A model generated the notes under the pieces. That model ran no database searches, was not told where the DNA came from, and saw only the letters and a list, made by a program, of their open reading frames with translations. Position numbers and translations under genes: made by a program. From NCBI GenBank assembly GCA_021323695.1, contig JAJPKN010000048.1:1-64000 (forward strand): 64,000 bases of DNA, written 5' to 3'. The first letter of the stretch is position 1. Every line of letters begins with the position of its first letter. Source of the stretch: Actinomycetota bacterium. GTDB lineage: Bacteria; Actinomycetota; Acidimicrobiia; Acidimicrobiales; Palsa-688. Shown here piece by piece: positions 16,525 to 25,267 of this stretch.

Positions 16525-17198
16525 GCAGCACTGGCGACCACCACCAAGCCGGCCAGGGCCAAGAACGGCACCAGAGGAGCTGCCTGGCCTCCTCCGCCCC
16601 TGCTCCGGGCCTTGCGGGCCTTGGCGCTGAGGGCGGCCACCAGGCAGGCGACGGGCGCGGCCACCAGGCAGGCCGAGGGCGAGACAGCCCCGGCGCCGAA
16701 AGCCATGAGGGTGGCCACCCGTACATCGCCGAACCCGAGCTGGCCCGGGCGCGACAACGACCAGGCTGCCAGCGCGCCGCCCACCAGCAGGGCACAGACC
16801 GTGCCCAGTACAGCCATGCGCCAGTCACGGCTGAGAGCGCTCCCGGCCACGAACCAGGCCCCGCTGGCCAGCCCGACCAGCCTGACCGAGCTCGTCCGGA
16901 CCGCCAATCCCCGCCAGTCCTGCCAGCTCAGCCAGCACAGCCCAGCCGCCCAGGTGACGGCCGCGCCTGCCCACAGCACGACCTCCGAGGGGTGGCCAGC
17001 CGGGCCAGCTGAGCCAACGGCCGCCACGCGCCCGAGGCCAGCTGGCAGCAGCCGGCCGGGTGTGAGAGGGCGGGGCGTGAGAAGGCCGGGCGTGAGGAGA
17101 CGGGGCGTGAGGAGACGGGGCGCGAGGAGGCGGGGCGTGAGGAGGCCAGCACCGGATGGGCCGGCCAACAACGCTGCTGGGCCCCTAAGACTGCTCAT
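16521..17198 (-). CDS. A24-type prepilin peptidase with repeat-rich N-terminus
   Basis: A 225-residue membrane protease expected to cleave the leader of Flp-type pilins. The catalytic aspartates of A24 peptidases are present in WLSWQDWRGLAVR and GFGDVRVATLMAF, within a multi-helix membrane domain from about residue 70. The first 60 residues are not normal for the family: six pentapeptides of the type LLTPR, encoded by a 15-bp DNA tandem repeat. ATG at 17198 is preceded by GAGGGAG, so the repeat is probably translated. It is the first gene of the minus-strand pilus series. In the 142 bp upstream I see only weak promoter-like hexamers (TTGAAA and TAATAG, 21 nt apart). Confidence 0.82.
   Translation of the reverse strand: MSSLRGPAALLAGPSGAGLLTPRLLAPRLLTPRLLTPGLLTPRPLTPGRLLPAGLGRVAAVGSAGPAGHPSEVVLWAGAAVTWAAGLCWLSWQDWRGLAVRTSSVRLVGLASGAWFVAGSALSRDWRMAVLGTVCALLVGGALAAWSLSRPGQLGFGDVRVATLMAFGAGAVSPSACLVAAPVACLVAALSAKARKARSRGGGGQAAPLVPFLALAGLVVVASAA
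17057..17146. repeat. Six tandem 15-bp repeats inside the prepilin peptidase gene
   Basis: Six consecutive 15-bp units with consensus GGGGCGTGAGGAGAC on the plus strand (first and fifth copies are the most divergent). The unit length keeps the reading frame, producing LLTPR/LLTPG/LLAPR pentapeptides on the minus strand. Copy number could vary by slippage without a frameshift. Confidence 0.9.
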
Positions 17199-17340
17199 AG
17201 CTCCCTCGTTGCGTCCCGACTGCCCTATTACCGGCCCGCGACCGGGGCCAGTTTCAAAAACAACCCCGAGAGCAGCTCAGTTGGCTATCGCCTAGTGGCC
17301 CGGGCCGTGGGGCAGGCCGTGGGACGGGGCTAGACGGTCC

Positions 17341-18417
17341 TCAGTCAGCCGCCGTCACCCGGTGGTAGAGGGCGAGGTAGCGACGGGCCAGGGCCTTGAG
17401 CGACAGCTCTGCGGCCCGCTCGTAGGCTGACCGGCGCATGGCCTCGACCTCCTCCCCGCCGGCCAGGGCCTGGCGCAAGGCCCCCGCTAAAGAAGCTGGG
17501 TCACCCGGTGGCACCAAAAGGGCGTCCCGGCCGGGACGGGCCACGCTCCGGTAGCCGGGCAGGTCGCTGGCCACGACCGCCGCCCCGGCGGCCATAGCCT
17601 CGAGCAGCACGACCCCGAAGCTCTCCCCGTGCAGGCTGGGCGCCGCCAGCACGTGGGCCCCCCGCATCCGGCTCAGCTTTTCCTCCTCGCTGATCACGCC
17701 CAGCCACTCGAAGCGGGGGTCGCCCAGCGCCCGCTCCTGGAGGGACCGGGTCTGGGGGCCGTTGCCGGCCACCCACACATGGGCGTCCACGCCGTGGTGC
17801 ACGACGGCCTCGACCAGCACGTCCAGGCCCTTCCTGGGCTCGTGGCGGCCGACGAACAGCACCGTGGGCCCCCGGGCCGGCCAGGGGGCCGCGGCTGAGA
17901 TGAGCTCGACGTCCACGCCGTTCCAAAGCAGCTCGTAGTCGCCGCCGAGGGCCTCTTTGGCCGTGGCCAGGGCCAGCTCGGACACGGCGCAGCGCAGGGC
18001 CAGGCGCCGTGCGGCCCAGCGGGCCAGGGGACGTACGTAGCGGTACCAGGCGATGGGCCCGGACCGGTGGAAGGTCCCGACCAGGGGGCCGTCCGCCGAC
18101 AGGAGAGCGGTCAAGCTGGGGCCGGGCACCAGCGGCTCGTGCACGTGGACGACGTCGAAGTCCTCGTCCCGCAGCGCCCTGATGGTCCGCAGGGCGGCCG
18201 CGGGGTCGGGGGCTATGGGCGCGACCGACCCGTTGGCGGCCGTGGGGACCGACGCCCCCAGGGGGCAGACGCAAGGGTCGGGAGGTGGCCCGTCACAAGG
18301 AGCCAGGACCCTGGCTTCCACCCCCTCGTCCCGCAGCGCCTTGGCCAGCCCTAGCACCTGGCCCTGCACCCCGCCCGGGATGCTCAGGCTGTAGGGGCAC
18401 ACGAGCCCTACGCGCAC
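17341..18417 (-). CDS. pimA: Phosphatidyl-myo-inositol mannosyltransferase (PimA-like GT4)
   Basis: A 358-residue GT-B glycosyltransferase expected to transfer mannose from GDP-Man to the inositol of phosphatidylinositol, the first step of PIM synthesis, on the cytoplasmic membrane face. N-terminal VGLVCPYSLSIPGGVQGQV carries the GGVQ loop; the DVVHVHEPLVP block, FVGRHEPRKGLDVLVEA, and the E-x7-E motif in HGESFGVVLLEAMAAG are intact. I chose GTG at 18417, overlapping the patA stop by 10 bp, because the longer frame merely reads through the patA tail. It lies downstream of pgsA-patA, as in mycobacteria. Confidence 0.88.
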   Translation of the reverse strand: MRVGLVCPYSLSIPGGVQGQVLGLAKALRDEGVEARVLAPCDGPPPDPCVCPLGASVPTAANGSVAPIAPDPAAALRTIRALRDEDFDVVHVHEPLVPGPSLTALLSADGPLVGTFHRSGPIAWYRYVRPLARWAARRLALRCAVSELALATAKEALGGDYELLWNGVDVELISAAAPWPARGPTVLFVGRHEPRKGLDVLVEAVVHHGVDAHVWVAGNGPQTRSLQERALGDPRFEWLGVISEEEKLSRMRGAHVLAAPSLHGESFGVVLLEAMAAGAAVVASDLPGYRSVARPGRDALLVPPGDPASLAGALRQALAGGEEVEAMRRSAYERAAELSLKALARRYLALYHRVTAAD

Positions 18418-19310
18418 CGTAGGGCCGGGTCCCCGGGCCAGTTGGGCTGGAGCAGGTGCCACTGGGTGGGAGCTGCCTGGACCAGGGCCTCCAGCTCGCG
18501 GGCGAGCGCCTGGGTGCCTGCTTGCACGTCGGAACGGAAGCTGCCCGAGCGGGGCAGGCAGAGCCGGGGCCGGAAGACTATGTGGTGGTCGCCCGCCTCC
18601 GGGCCGTAATAGATGGCTGCAGCCAGGAGGGGCGCCTCAGACCGCAGGGCCAGGGTCACCGGCCCAGCCGGGAGGCTGGTCGGCGAGCCGAAGAACTCCA
18701 CCTCCACGCCGGTGGTGCCCTTGACCAGCCGGTCGGAGAGCAGGCACACCACGTGGCCCTGACGAAGGGCCCGCATGATCTCCCGGGCTGCCCCAGGCCC
18801 CACGGGGACGACGTTCATGCCGAGCCGTTGGCGGAAACGGGCAAACCATTCGAACAGCTCCGGCGGGTCCAGGGGCTCCACGGCCACGGTCATGGGCAGG
18901 CCCCGGCCGCTGGCCAAGTACATGGCCCCCCATTCCCAGCCCCCGAGGTGGGGGGCAGCGATGAGCAAGCCTTTGCCCCCGGCCAGGCACTGCTCCACGT
19001 GGTCGAAGCCGGTCATGCGGACGCCGGCAGCCACCTCGGCCAGGTCGATGGACGGGAGCCTCAGGCTCTCGGCCCAGTAACGGCCGTAGTAACCGAAGAC
19101 CTCGGCTACCAGGCGCCTGGTCGCCCGGGGGCTGGCTTGGTCGCCCAGCAGGCGGCGCAAGTGGCTAGCGACCACAGCCCGGCGGCCGTCCCAGTCCGGC
19201 AGGCGGCCGATGGCCGCGCCCAGGCTCTGGCCAAGCCACAGGGCAGCCTGGGTGGGCAGCCACGAGGCGACGCGTTCTCCCGCCCGGTACATGGCCAGCT
19301 GGCGGCTCAC
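18408..19310 (-). CDS. patA: PIM acyltransferase (PatA/LpxL-like family)
   Basis: A 300-residue acyltransferase of the LpxL/HtrB superfamily, expected to acylate the mannose of PIM1/PIM2. The H-x4-E catalytic motif is seen in APHLGGWEWGAMY. Also visible are RLGMNVVPVGPGAAREIMRALRQG, the LSDR block and an acceptor-side segment VEVEFFGSPTSLPAGPVTLA. The open frame runs 170 codons further upstream, but that part lies over the pgsA C-terminus. GTG at 19310 gives the normal family length; a rare ATT at 19340 would overlap the pgsA stop. The neighbouring pgsA and pimA fix the pathway assignment. Confidence 0.85.
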   Translation of the reverse strand: MSRQLAMYRAGERVASWLPTQAALWLGQSLGAAIGRLPDWDGRRAVVASHLRRLLGDQASPRATRRLVAEVFGYYGRYWAESLRLPSIDLAEVAAGVRMTGFDHVEQCLAGGKGLLIAAPHLGGWEWGAMYLASGRGLPMTVAVEPLDPPELFEWFARFRQRLGMNVVPVGPGAAREIMRALRQGHVVCLLSDRLVKGTTGVEVEFFGSPTSLPAGPVTLALRSEAPLLAAAIYYGPEAGDHHIVFRPRLCLPRSGSFRSDVQAGTQALARELEALVQAAPTQWHLLQPNWPGDPALRCA

Positions 19311-19335
19311 GGGCGGCCTGAGTACCGGCCCGGCC

Positions 19336-20307
19336 TCAATCCGCCAGGGGGTGCCGGCGGGGGCGCGAGCCTTCCCGGCCCCGTAGCGCGCCCGTGTCCT
19401 GGGCCTCGTCGTCGGGACCGGCCTCTGGCCTTGTCCCCAGGGACCGCGCTTGGCGCCGCTGCCAACGCCGCTCATGCCACCGGGCGCCAGGGCGAGCGCC
19501 CGCCCCCGCCCTCCGGTAGGCCCCCAGCCGCCCGGTACCGGCTTCGGCGCGACCCGTGCCGGGACGGCCCAGCAACCCCTCCCAGCGAGCTGCCTCCGGG
19601 CCGCGCGGTGCCCGGGCCCACCACCCGGCCCCTGCTTCGCGGCCCGCGTGGGCTTGCCGCCCAGCGGCCCGCTCCTGCTTCCAGGCCCGCCAACGGACGA
19701 CCACGGCGGCCGGCTCGGGCTTGGGCGGCCGGTCGGCCAGGCGCCAGACCCGCACGAAGCGCTGGCCGGCGGTGACAAGCGACAAGGCGAACACCAGCCA
19801 CAGCAGTTGCAGCATGTCAGCGGAGAACTGGAGGGCAAAGCACAGCACCAGCACCCGCTCTCCTCGTTCCATGAGGCCGTTCTTGGCGTCTATGCCAAGG
19901 GCTTCAGCCTTGGCCCGCACGTAGGAGACCAGCTGGGAGGCACCGAGGACCGCCAGGGGCACCAAGGCCGCGTGCCCGTGGAAACGCGACTGCGCGTACC
20001 AGGCAAAGCCGCCCAGCACCACCGAGTCGCTGACCCGGTCGCCGACCGAGTCAAAAAAAGCCCCGCGGGCGCTGGCCCTCCCCGTCGCCTTGGCCAGGCT
20101 GCCATCGAACAGGTCAGGCAGGGCCGACGCCACCAGCAGCAGCAGGCCCAGCACCAGGCGGCCGGTGCCGATGGCCCAGGCGGCGGGCAGCGACAGCACG
20201 ATCCCCGTTGCCGTCAGGTGGTCGGGTGACAGCCCAGTGCGCCGCAGGGCGCGCCCGACCGGGCTGGCTACCCGGTCAACTGCGCTGCGGAACCGTGCGT
20301 CGAACAA
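19336..20307 (-). CDS. pgsA: CDP-alcohol phosphatidyltransferase, probable phosphatidylinositol phosphate synthase
   Basis: A 323-residue membrane enzyme. The CDP-OH motif is present at about residues 65-95 (DLFDGSLAKATGR, then GAFFDSVGDRVSD). It matches D-x2-D-G-x2-A-[R]-x8-G-x3-D-x3-D, except that Lys replaces the usual Arg after Ala. Hydrophobic helices follow to about residue 185. The last 120 residues are an Arg/Ala/Gly-rich tail absent from typical PgsA. Expected reaction: CDP-diacylglycerol plus inositol phosphate to PI-phosphate, the precursor of PIMs. TTG start at 20307 has AGGGAG 7 nt upstream. Its operon with patA and pimA supports the inositol assignment over phosphatidylglycerol phosphate synthase. 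Confidence 0.82.
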   Translation of the reverse strand: MFDARFRSAVDRVASPVGRALRRTGLSPDHLTATGIVLSLPAAWAIGTGRLVLGLLLLVASALPDLFDGSLAKATGRASARGAFFDSVGDRVSDSVVLGGFAWYAQSRFHGHAALVPLAVLGASQLVSYVRAKAEALGIDAKNGLMERGERVLVLCFALQFSADMLQLLWLVFALSLVTAGQRFVRVWRLADRPPKPEPAAVVVRWRAWKQERAAGRQAHAGREAGAGWWARAPRGPEAARWEGLLGRPGTGRAEAGTGRLGAYRRAGAGARPGARWHERRWQRRQARSLGTRPEAGPDDEAQDTGALRGREGSRPRRHPLAD

Positions 20308-20365
20308 CCCGTGCTCCCTGGGTCAGCCTCCGTGCTCGAAGGGCTTGGGGCCAGCGTACATGACT

Positions 20366-20417
20366 CGTCCAGCCTGCTCCGGGCCCGCCCAGCCTGCTCC
20401 GGGCCCGTCCAGCCTGG
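20366..20417. repeat. 20-bp direct tandem repeat upstream of the EF-G-like gene
   Basis: Two 20-bp copies differing at one base (20366-20385 and 20386-20405; core CCAGCCTGCTCCGGGCC), followed by a 12-bp partial copy. It lies between the divergent pgsA and EF-G-like genes, about 95 bp upstream of the latter's start. It could hold regulatory sites or simply be slippage-derived. Confidence 0.7.
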
Positions 20418-20510
20418 CCGGCCGCCGTCGGGAGGCTCCTGTCCCAGCCGCGGTATAGCCTGGCCCAGACCCACCACATCAGCTTCGACGAGTCAAGGAG
20501 AGACCCTCGG

Positions 20511-22622
20511 ATGAAGGCGTACCCGCCAGCAAAAGTCCGCAACGTGGCGCTCGTGGGGCACGGTGGGGCCGGCAAGACGACCTTGTGCGAGGCCCTGGCC
20601 CTGTGCGCGGGCGCCATCAGCCGAGCGGGGAGGGTCGAAGACGGCTCCACCCTCTCCGATTTCGAGCCCGAAGAGCACTCCCACCACATGTCCACCTCCG
20701 CCGCCCTGGTCGCCTTGGAATGGCGGGGCCACAAGGTGAACGTCATCGACTGCCCAGGCTACGCCGACTTCGTGGCCGAGGCGCTCGGGGCGCTCAGCGT
20801 AGCGGACCTGGTGGTGGTGGTGCTGAGCGCGGTGGACGGGGTGGAGGTCCAGACCGAGGCCATGTGGAAGGCAGCCAGCCAACTGGGCCTGCCCCGGCTG
20901 GTGTTCGTGAACAAACTGGACCGGGAGAGGGCCGACTTTTCCCGTGCCCTGGACCAGCTGCGGTCGACCTTCGGCGCCGGGGTGGCCCCCTTGGAGCTGC
21001 CCATCGGCGAGGAACAGGACTTGCACGGGGTCGCCGACCTGCTCTCGGGCACCGCCTTCAGCTATGAGCCAGGCCAGGCCCAGGGCCGCCCGGGGCCTGT
21101 CCCCGAGGCCATCGCCGACCGGGAGCACGCCGTGCGCGACTCGCTGGTCGAAGGCATCGTCGTCGCCGACGACGACCTGATGGGCCGCTACCTGGAGGGC
21201 GAGGCGGTCCCCACCGAAGAGCTGTCCAAGACCCTGGCCCGGGGGGTCACTTCTTCGCAGGTCTTCCCGGTCGTGTGCGGTTCGGCCACCAAGCTGGTCG
21301 GCATCGACCGCCTGCTGGACTTCATCTGCGACGTGGGGCCGTCCCCCCTCGACCGCCCACCGGCGGTGGTGCGGGCGCCGACCGACGACGGGGCGGGTGA
21401 GCCGGTGGAGGTGGCCTGCGACCCGGCGGGCCAGCCGCTGGCCCGGGTGTGGAAGACCGTCGCCGACCCCTACGTAGGGAAAATCTCGCTGTTCAAGGTC
21501 CTGTCGGGCACGGTGCGGCCCGACCTGGTGCTGTTCAACCCGAGGTCCAAGGTGGACGAGCGCCTCCATGCTTTGTTCAGCCTGCGGGGCAAGGAGCAGC
21601 TGCAGGTGCCCGAGGTGCCGGCCGGCGACATCGGGGCCGTCGCCAAGCTGGCAGCCACCGGCACCGGGGACACCCTTGCGCCCAAGACCACGCCGGTCAG
21701 CGTGCTGCCCCCGGCCGGCTGGGAGGCCCTGGCCGAAGCCACGGCCCCGGTGCTTTCCGTGGCCATCCGGCCCAAGAGCAAAGCCGACGAGGACAAGTTG
21801 ATGACGGCCCTGCACCGCCTGCAAGAGGAGGACCCCACCCTGGCCGTGGCCCGCAACGACGAGACCCACCAGACGGTGCTGTCCGGAGCGGGTGAGACCC
21901 ACCTGGCCATCGCCATGGAACGCCTGGCCCGCAAGTTCGGCGTGGCCGTGGAACAAGAGGACCTGGTCATCCCCTACCGGGAGACCGTCACCGCCACCGC
22001 CGAGGCGGAGGGCAAGTACAAAAAGCAGACCGGTGGCCACGGCCAGTTCGGGGTGGCGTCGTTGCGGGTCGAGCCCATGGAAAGAGGTGCCGGCTTCGAG
22101 TTCGTCGACAACATCGTGGGCGGCGTCATCCCCCGTCAGTACATACCGGCGGTGCAAAAGGGGGCTGAGGAGGCCATGGCCGAGGGGGGCGTCTACGGTT
22201 GGCCGGTGGTGGACGTGCGGGTCACCTGCTTCGACGGCAAGCACCACCCGGTCGACTCCTCGGAGCTGTCGTTCAAGATGGCCGGTGCGCTGGCGGTGCG
22301 CGAGGCGCTGGCCAAGGCGGGGCCGGTGGTCCTCGAGCCCCTGTCGCTGCTCGAGGTGACCGTGCCCAACGCCTACCAGGGCGACGTCATGGGGGACCTG
22401 AACAGCCGGAGGGGACGGGTCCAGCGGACCGAGACGGCGGGCCCGGGCGAGTCGGTGGTCATCGCCTTGGTGCCCACGGCCGAGCTGGTCCGCTACGCCA
22501 TCGACCTGCGCAGCCTCACCGGGGGCCGCGGCCGCTTCAAGGCCCGCCACGACCACTACGAAGTCATGCCCCAGAACCTCTGGGACAAGGTGCGCCGCGA
22601 GCGGGCCAGCGCCGACAAGTAG
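20511..22622 (+). CDS. Elongation factor G-like GTPase (EF-G2 type)
   Basis: A 703-residue translational GTPase paralogue. G1 GHGGAGKTT (residues 16-24), G3 DCPGYAD, and G4 NKLD are intact. Domain II, the EF-G domain III/V pattern and the domain IV segment GGHGQFGVASLRVEP follow. The sequence resembles the actinobacterial EF-G-like group rather than canonical fusA: divergent N-terminus, no adjacent rpsL/rpsG/tuf genes, and a shorter G domain. Function in translation or ribosome recovery is not certain. ATG at 20511 is preceded by AAGGAGA with about 9 nt spacing. A TATAGC -10-like element lies near 20453. The 285 bp after its stop hold a TATGAT-like hexamer at 22703-22708 that might serve the next gene. 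Confidence 0.88.
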   Translation: MKAYPPAKVRNVALVGHGGAGKTTLCEALALCAGAISRAGRVEDGSTLSDFEPEEHSHHMSTSAALVALEWRGHKVNVIDCPGYADFVAEALGALSVADLVVVVLSAVDGVEVQTEAMWKAASQLGLPRLVFVNKLDRERADFSRALDQLRSTFGAGVAPLELPIGEEQDLHGVADLLSGTAFSYEPGQAQGRPGPVPEAIADREHAVRDSLVEGIVVADDDLMGRYLEGEAVPTEELSKTLARGVTSSQVFPVVCGSATKLVGIDRLLDFICDVGPSPLDRPPAVVRAPTDDGAGEPVEVACDPAGQPLARVWKTVADPYVGKISLFKVLSGTVRPDLVLFNPRSKVDERLHALFSLRGKEQLQVPEVPAGDIGAVAKLAATGTGDTLAPKTTPVSVLPPAGWEALAEATAPVLSVAIRPKSKADEDKLMTALHRLQEEDPTLAVARNDETHQTVLSGAGETHLAIAMERLARKFGVAVEQEDLVIPYRETVTATAEAEGKYKKQTGGHGQFGVASLRVEPMERGAGFEFVDNIVGGVIPRQYIPAVQKGAEEAMAEGGVYGWPVVDVRVTCFDGKHHPVDSSELSFKMAGALAVREALAKAGPVVLEPLSLLEVTVPNAYQGDVMGDLNSRRGRVQRTETAGPGESVVIALVPTAELVRYAIDLRSLTGGRGRFKARHDHYEVMPQNLWDKVRRERASADK

Positions 22623-22907
22623 GGGGGCCGGCAGGCAGCCCTAGCAAGGCACCTCCTGGCCGCTTGGGCATCATCTCCGGCCTGTCGCGGGCCGCGAAGC
22701 CGTATGATTGGTGGCAGTCTGCCGTTCGGGACCGCGCCGCTGGAGAGGTGCGAGGGCTTGTGCCCCCGGCTGCAGCGATGGGGCGGGACGAGAGCGGCAG
22801 CTTTGGCTTGTTGTAGGCCGCGGCGGCCGCCATGAGGCGGCCCCCATGGGACAGGGAGCGTGCCCGGACCACCCAGGCGCGTTCCCCCGGAACGAGACGG
22901 AGGTGAC

Positions 22908-24140
22908 ATGGTCTTCGACGAACTGGAGCTGGAGGAGGCCATCGCGACAGCGCGGCCCTCCGCCGCGACAGGCAGCGAACTGGTCCTGCCGGCAGCCCGG
23001 GCCGACCGCCCGGGGCGCAAGGTGGTCCTCATCGGCACCTACCCGCCGACTGCCTGCGGGCTGGCGACCTTTACCGCCAACCTGCGCGCCGCCATCGAGT
23101 GCCCCGAGGAGGGCTGGGTGGCCGACGTGGTACGGCTAGTGGACCGGCCGGCGGGCACCGGTGGCGAAGTGGTGGACGAGTGGGTGGCGGGCGACCTGTC
23201 CACCTTGAGCCGCTGCCTCGGCACCATGGCCCGCTATGACGTGGTCGTCCTCCAGCACGAGTACGGCCTTTTTGGCGGGCCCGACGGTGAAGAGGTCCTG
23301 AGCCTCGCCTACGCCCTCGAGGTCCCGCTGGTGGCCGTCCTGCACACCGTGCTGCTACAGCCGAGCGCCCACGAGCGCAAGATCTTGGACCACGTGATGA
23401 AGGCGGCGATGACGGTCGTCGTCCAGAGCCACGCAGCAAAAGACCGCCTGGTGGCGGTGCACGGGGCGGACGGCTCGAAGATCTCGGTGGTGCCCCATGG
23501 GGCAGCGGCAAACTTCGCCCCCTACCTACCCCCCACCGGCACCCCCCGCGTCCTCACCTGGGGCCTGCTCGGGCCGGGCAAGGGCATCGAGCATGCCATC
23601 CGGGCGGTAGCCTCCCTGCGCCGCCAGGGCCGGGAAGTGGCTTACGTGGTGGCCGGCCAGACCCACCCCAAGGTCCAAGCCGTCTCAGGGGAGAGCTACC
23701 GCAACAGCCTCCAGGACCTGGCCGCCCACCTGGGAGTGGCCGACCTGGTGAGCTTCGACGACGGCTACCGGGGCTGGGAGGACCTGCGGGCCTTGGTGCG
23801 CTCGGCGGACGTGGTCCTGCTGCCCTACGACTCGACCGACCAGGTGAGCAGCGGGGTGCTGGTGGAGGCGGTCGCCTCGGCCAAGCCGGTGGTCGCGACC
23901 CGCTTCCCCCACGCCCAGGAGCTGTTGTCGCACGGTGCGGGCATCACCGTGCCCCACCGTGACCCCGAGGCCATGGCCGAGGCGCTGGCCCGGGTGCTGT
24001 TCGAGCCGGGCGTGGCCGCCGAGATGGCCGCCGCCGCCCGCCGGGAGGCCCAGCCGTTGCTGTGGCCGGCCGTGGGCGCTTCCTACCGCCGGCTCATCGA
24101 GTCCGCCCTGGAACGGGAAAGCCAAAGAGCCGTCCTTTGA
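22908..24140 (+). CDS. GT4 family glycosyltransferase
   Basis: A 410-residue GT-B transferase. Start ATG at 22908 follows GGAGGTGAC; an in-frame upstream ATG at 22860 is less likely. The first 35 residues are acidic, then VVLIGTYPPTACGLATFTANL begins the N-terminal Rossmann domain. YDVVVLQHEYGLFGGPDG, VLTWGLLGPGKGIEHAIRA (start of the C-domain) and LLPYDSTDQVSSGVLVEAVASAKPVVAT (donor-binding E-x7-E region, with Gln/Ser replacing the first Glu) are seen. The TTGA overlap with the following toroid gene and the nearby GH130 genes suggest a mannose- or mannan-related saccharide pathway, but the substrate is unknown. Confidence 0.83.
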   Translation: MVFDELELEEAIATARPSAATGSELVLPAARADRPGRKVVLIGTYPPTACGLATFTANLRAAIECPEEGWVADVVRLVDRPAGTGGEVVDEWVAGDLSTLSRCLGTMARYDVVVLQHEYGLFGGPDGEEVLSLAYALEVPLVAVLHTVLLQPSAHERKILDHVMKAAMTVVVQSHAAKDRLVAVHGADGSKISVVPHGAAANFAPYLPPTGTPRVLTWGLLGPGKGIEHAIRAVASLRRQGREVAYVVAGQTHPKVQAVSGESYRNSLQDLAAHLGVADLVSFDDGYRGWEDLRALVRSADVVLLPYDSTDQVSSGVLVEAVASAKPVVATRFPHAQELLSHGAGITVPHRDPEAMAEALARVLFEPGVAAEMAAAARREAQPLLWPAVGASYRRLIESALERESQRAVL

Positions 24141-25267
24141 CCTGGCCCGACGGCCCGCCCGCGCGCTGGCCGGCCGCCCCGCCGCCTGCCCTGGGCCCAC
24201 CACCGGCCCCCGGCTTAGGCCACCTACGCCAGCTGTGCGGGCCCCACGGCCTGTTCGAGCACGCCCTGCTGGAGAGGCCTCGGCCCGAGTGCGGCTATTG
24301 CACCGACGACGCCGGGCGGGCGCTGGCGCTGGCCTGCCGGATGAGCCAGGACCCGGGCGCCGAGGAGCTGGCCCAGCTCACGCTGGGCTTCTTGGAACGC
24401 GCCCATCTGTCGGAGGGCCGCTTCCGCCTCCGTCTCGGCCCCGACGGCACCTGGACCGGCGACGCTCCGAGCGACGACGCCAACGGCCGGGCCATCTTCG
24501 GCCTCGGCGTGGCCGCCGCCACCGCACCCTGGGACGCGCTGCGCGAGCAGGCCGGCGCGTTGTTCCTCGGGGCCTGCGCCTTCCGTTCCCCTTACCCCCG
24601 GGCCACCGCCTACCTGGCCCTGGGCGCGGCCGCGGTGCTGGCCGGCCCGGGGGCGGACGGGGCCCAGTGCCAGGCGGCCAGGCAGGTGGCGGAGCACGCC
24701 GCCGTTGCCCTGCCTCTGGGTGAGGGCGCCGGGCCCCTGGGCAGCACCGGCGACGGGCGCTGGGCCTGGCCCGAGGCCCGCCTGGCTTACGCCAACGCCC
24801 TGCTGCCTGGGGCGGCCCTGGCGGTGGCCCGGGCGCTGGAGCGGCCCGAGCTGGCCGAGCGGGCCTTGGGCCTGTTGGCCTGGCTGGTAGGAGAGGAGAC
24901 CTGGGGCGACCATTTCAGCTTCACCCCCGTGGGGGGCCGGGGGCCCGGGGACAGGCGGCCGGCCTGGGACCAACAACCGATCGAAGCCGCCGCCATGGCC
25001 CACGCCAGCGCCCTGGCCTACCGGCTGAGCGGCCAAGCGCGCTGGAAGGTGGCCCGGCAGGCGGCGGCCGGCTGGTGGTTGGGGCACAACGACACCGGCG
25101 TGGCGGTGTGGGACCCGGCCACTGGCGGCGGCTACGACGGCCTCGGGCCCCGGGGGGCGAACCTCAACCAGGGCGCCGAGTCCACCATCGCCTTCCTGGC
25201 CACCATGGCCCTGGAAGCCCAGCTCAGGGACGCTCGGCCGCTGGCGGCCGAGGCGGCTCAGGCGTAG
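24137..25267 (+). CDS. Alpha/alpha-toroid protein paired with the glycosyltransferase
   Basis: A 376-residue mostly helical protein starting at TTG 24137, overlapping the previous TGA. HGLFEHALLERPRPECGYCTDDAGRALALACR near the start (quoted in part: CGYCTDDAGRALALACR), then repeated helix pairs with Trp/Gly/Asp loops (DDANGRAIFGLG, WPEARLAYANALLPG, PIEAAAMAHASALAY, NLNQGAESTIAFL), are typical of (alpha/alpha)6 glycosidase-like barrels. These often occur next to GT4 and GH130 genes. A catalytic function has not been assigned to the group as far as I know. The 3' end overlaps the convergent GH130 gene by 10 bp. Confidence 0.7.
   Translation: MTWPDGPPARWPAAPPPALGPPPAPGLGHLRQLCGPHGLFEHALLERPRPECGYCTDDAGRALALACRMSQDPGAEELAQLTLGFLERAHLSEGRFRLRLGPDGTWTGDAPSDDANGRAIFGLGVAAATAPWDALREQAGALFLGACAFRSPYPRATAYLALGAAAVLAGPGADGAQCQAARQVAEHAAVALPLGEGAGPLGSTGDGRWAWPEARLAYANALLPGAALAVARALERPELAERALGLLAWLVGEETWGDHFSFTPVGGRGPGDRRPAWDQQPIEAAAMAHASALAYRLSGQARWKVARQAAAGWWLGHNDTGVAVWDPATGGGYDGLGPRGANLNQGAESTIAFLATMALEAQLRDARPLAAEAAQA

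Noticed and set aside
18408-19838. Long patA frame with 176 extra N-terminal residues
   Set aside because: The extension reads over the pgsA C-terminal region with low-complexity composition; homologues start near GTG 19310.
20493-22556. 687-codon open frame on the minus strand opposite the EF-G-like gene
   Set aside because: Antisense shadow with repetitive Gly/His/Asp-rich composition; the plus-strand GTPase motifs are unambiguous.
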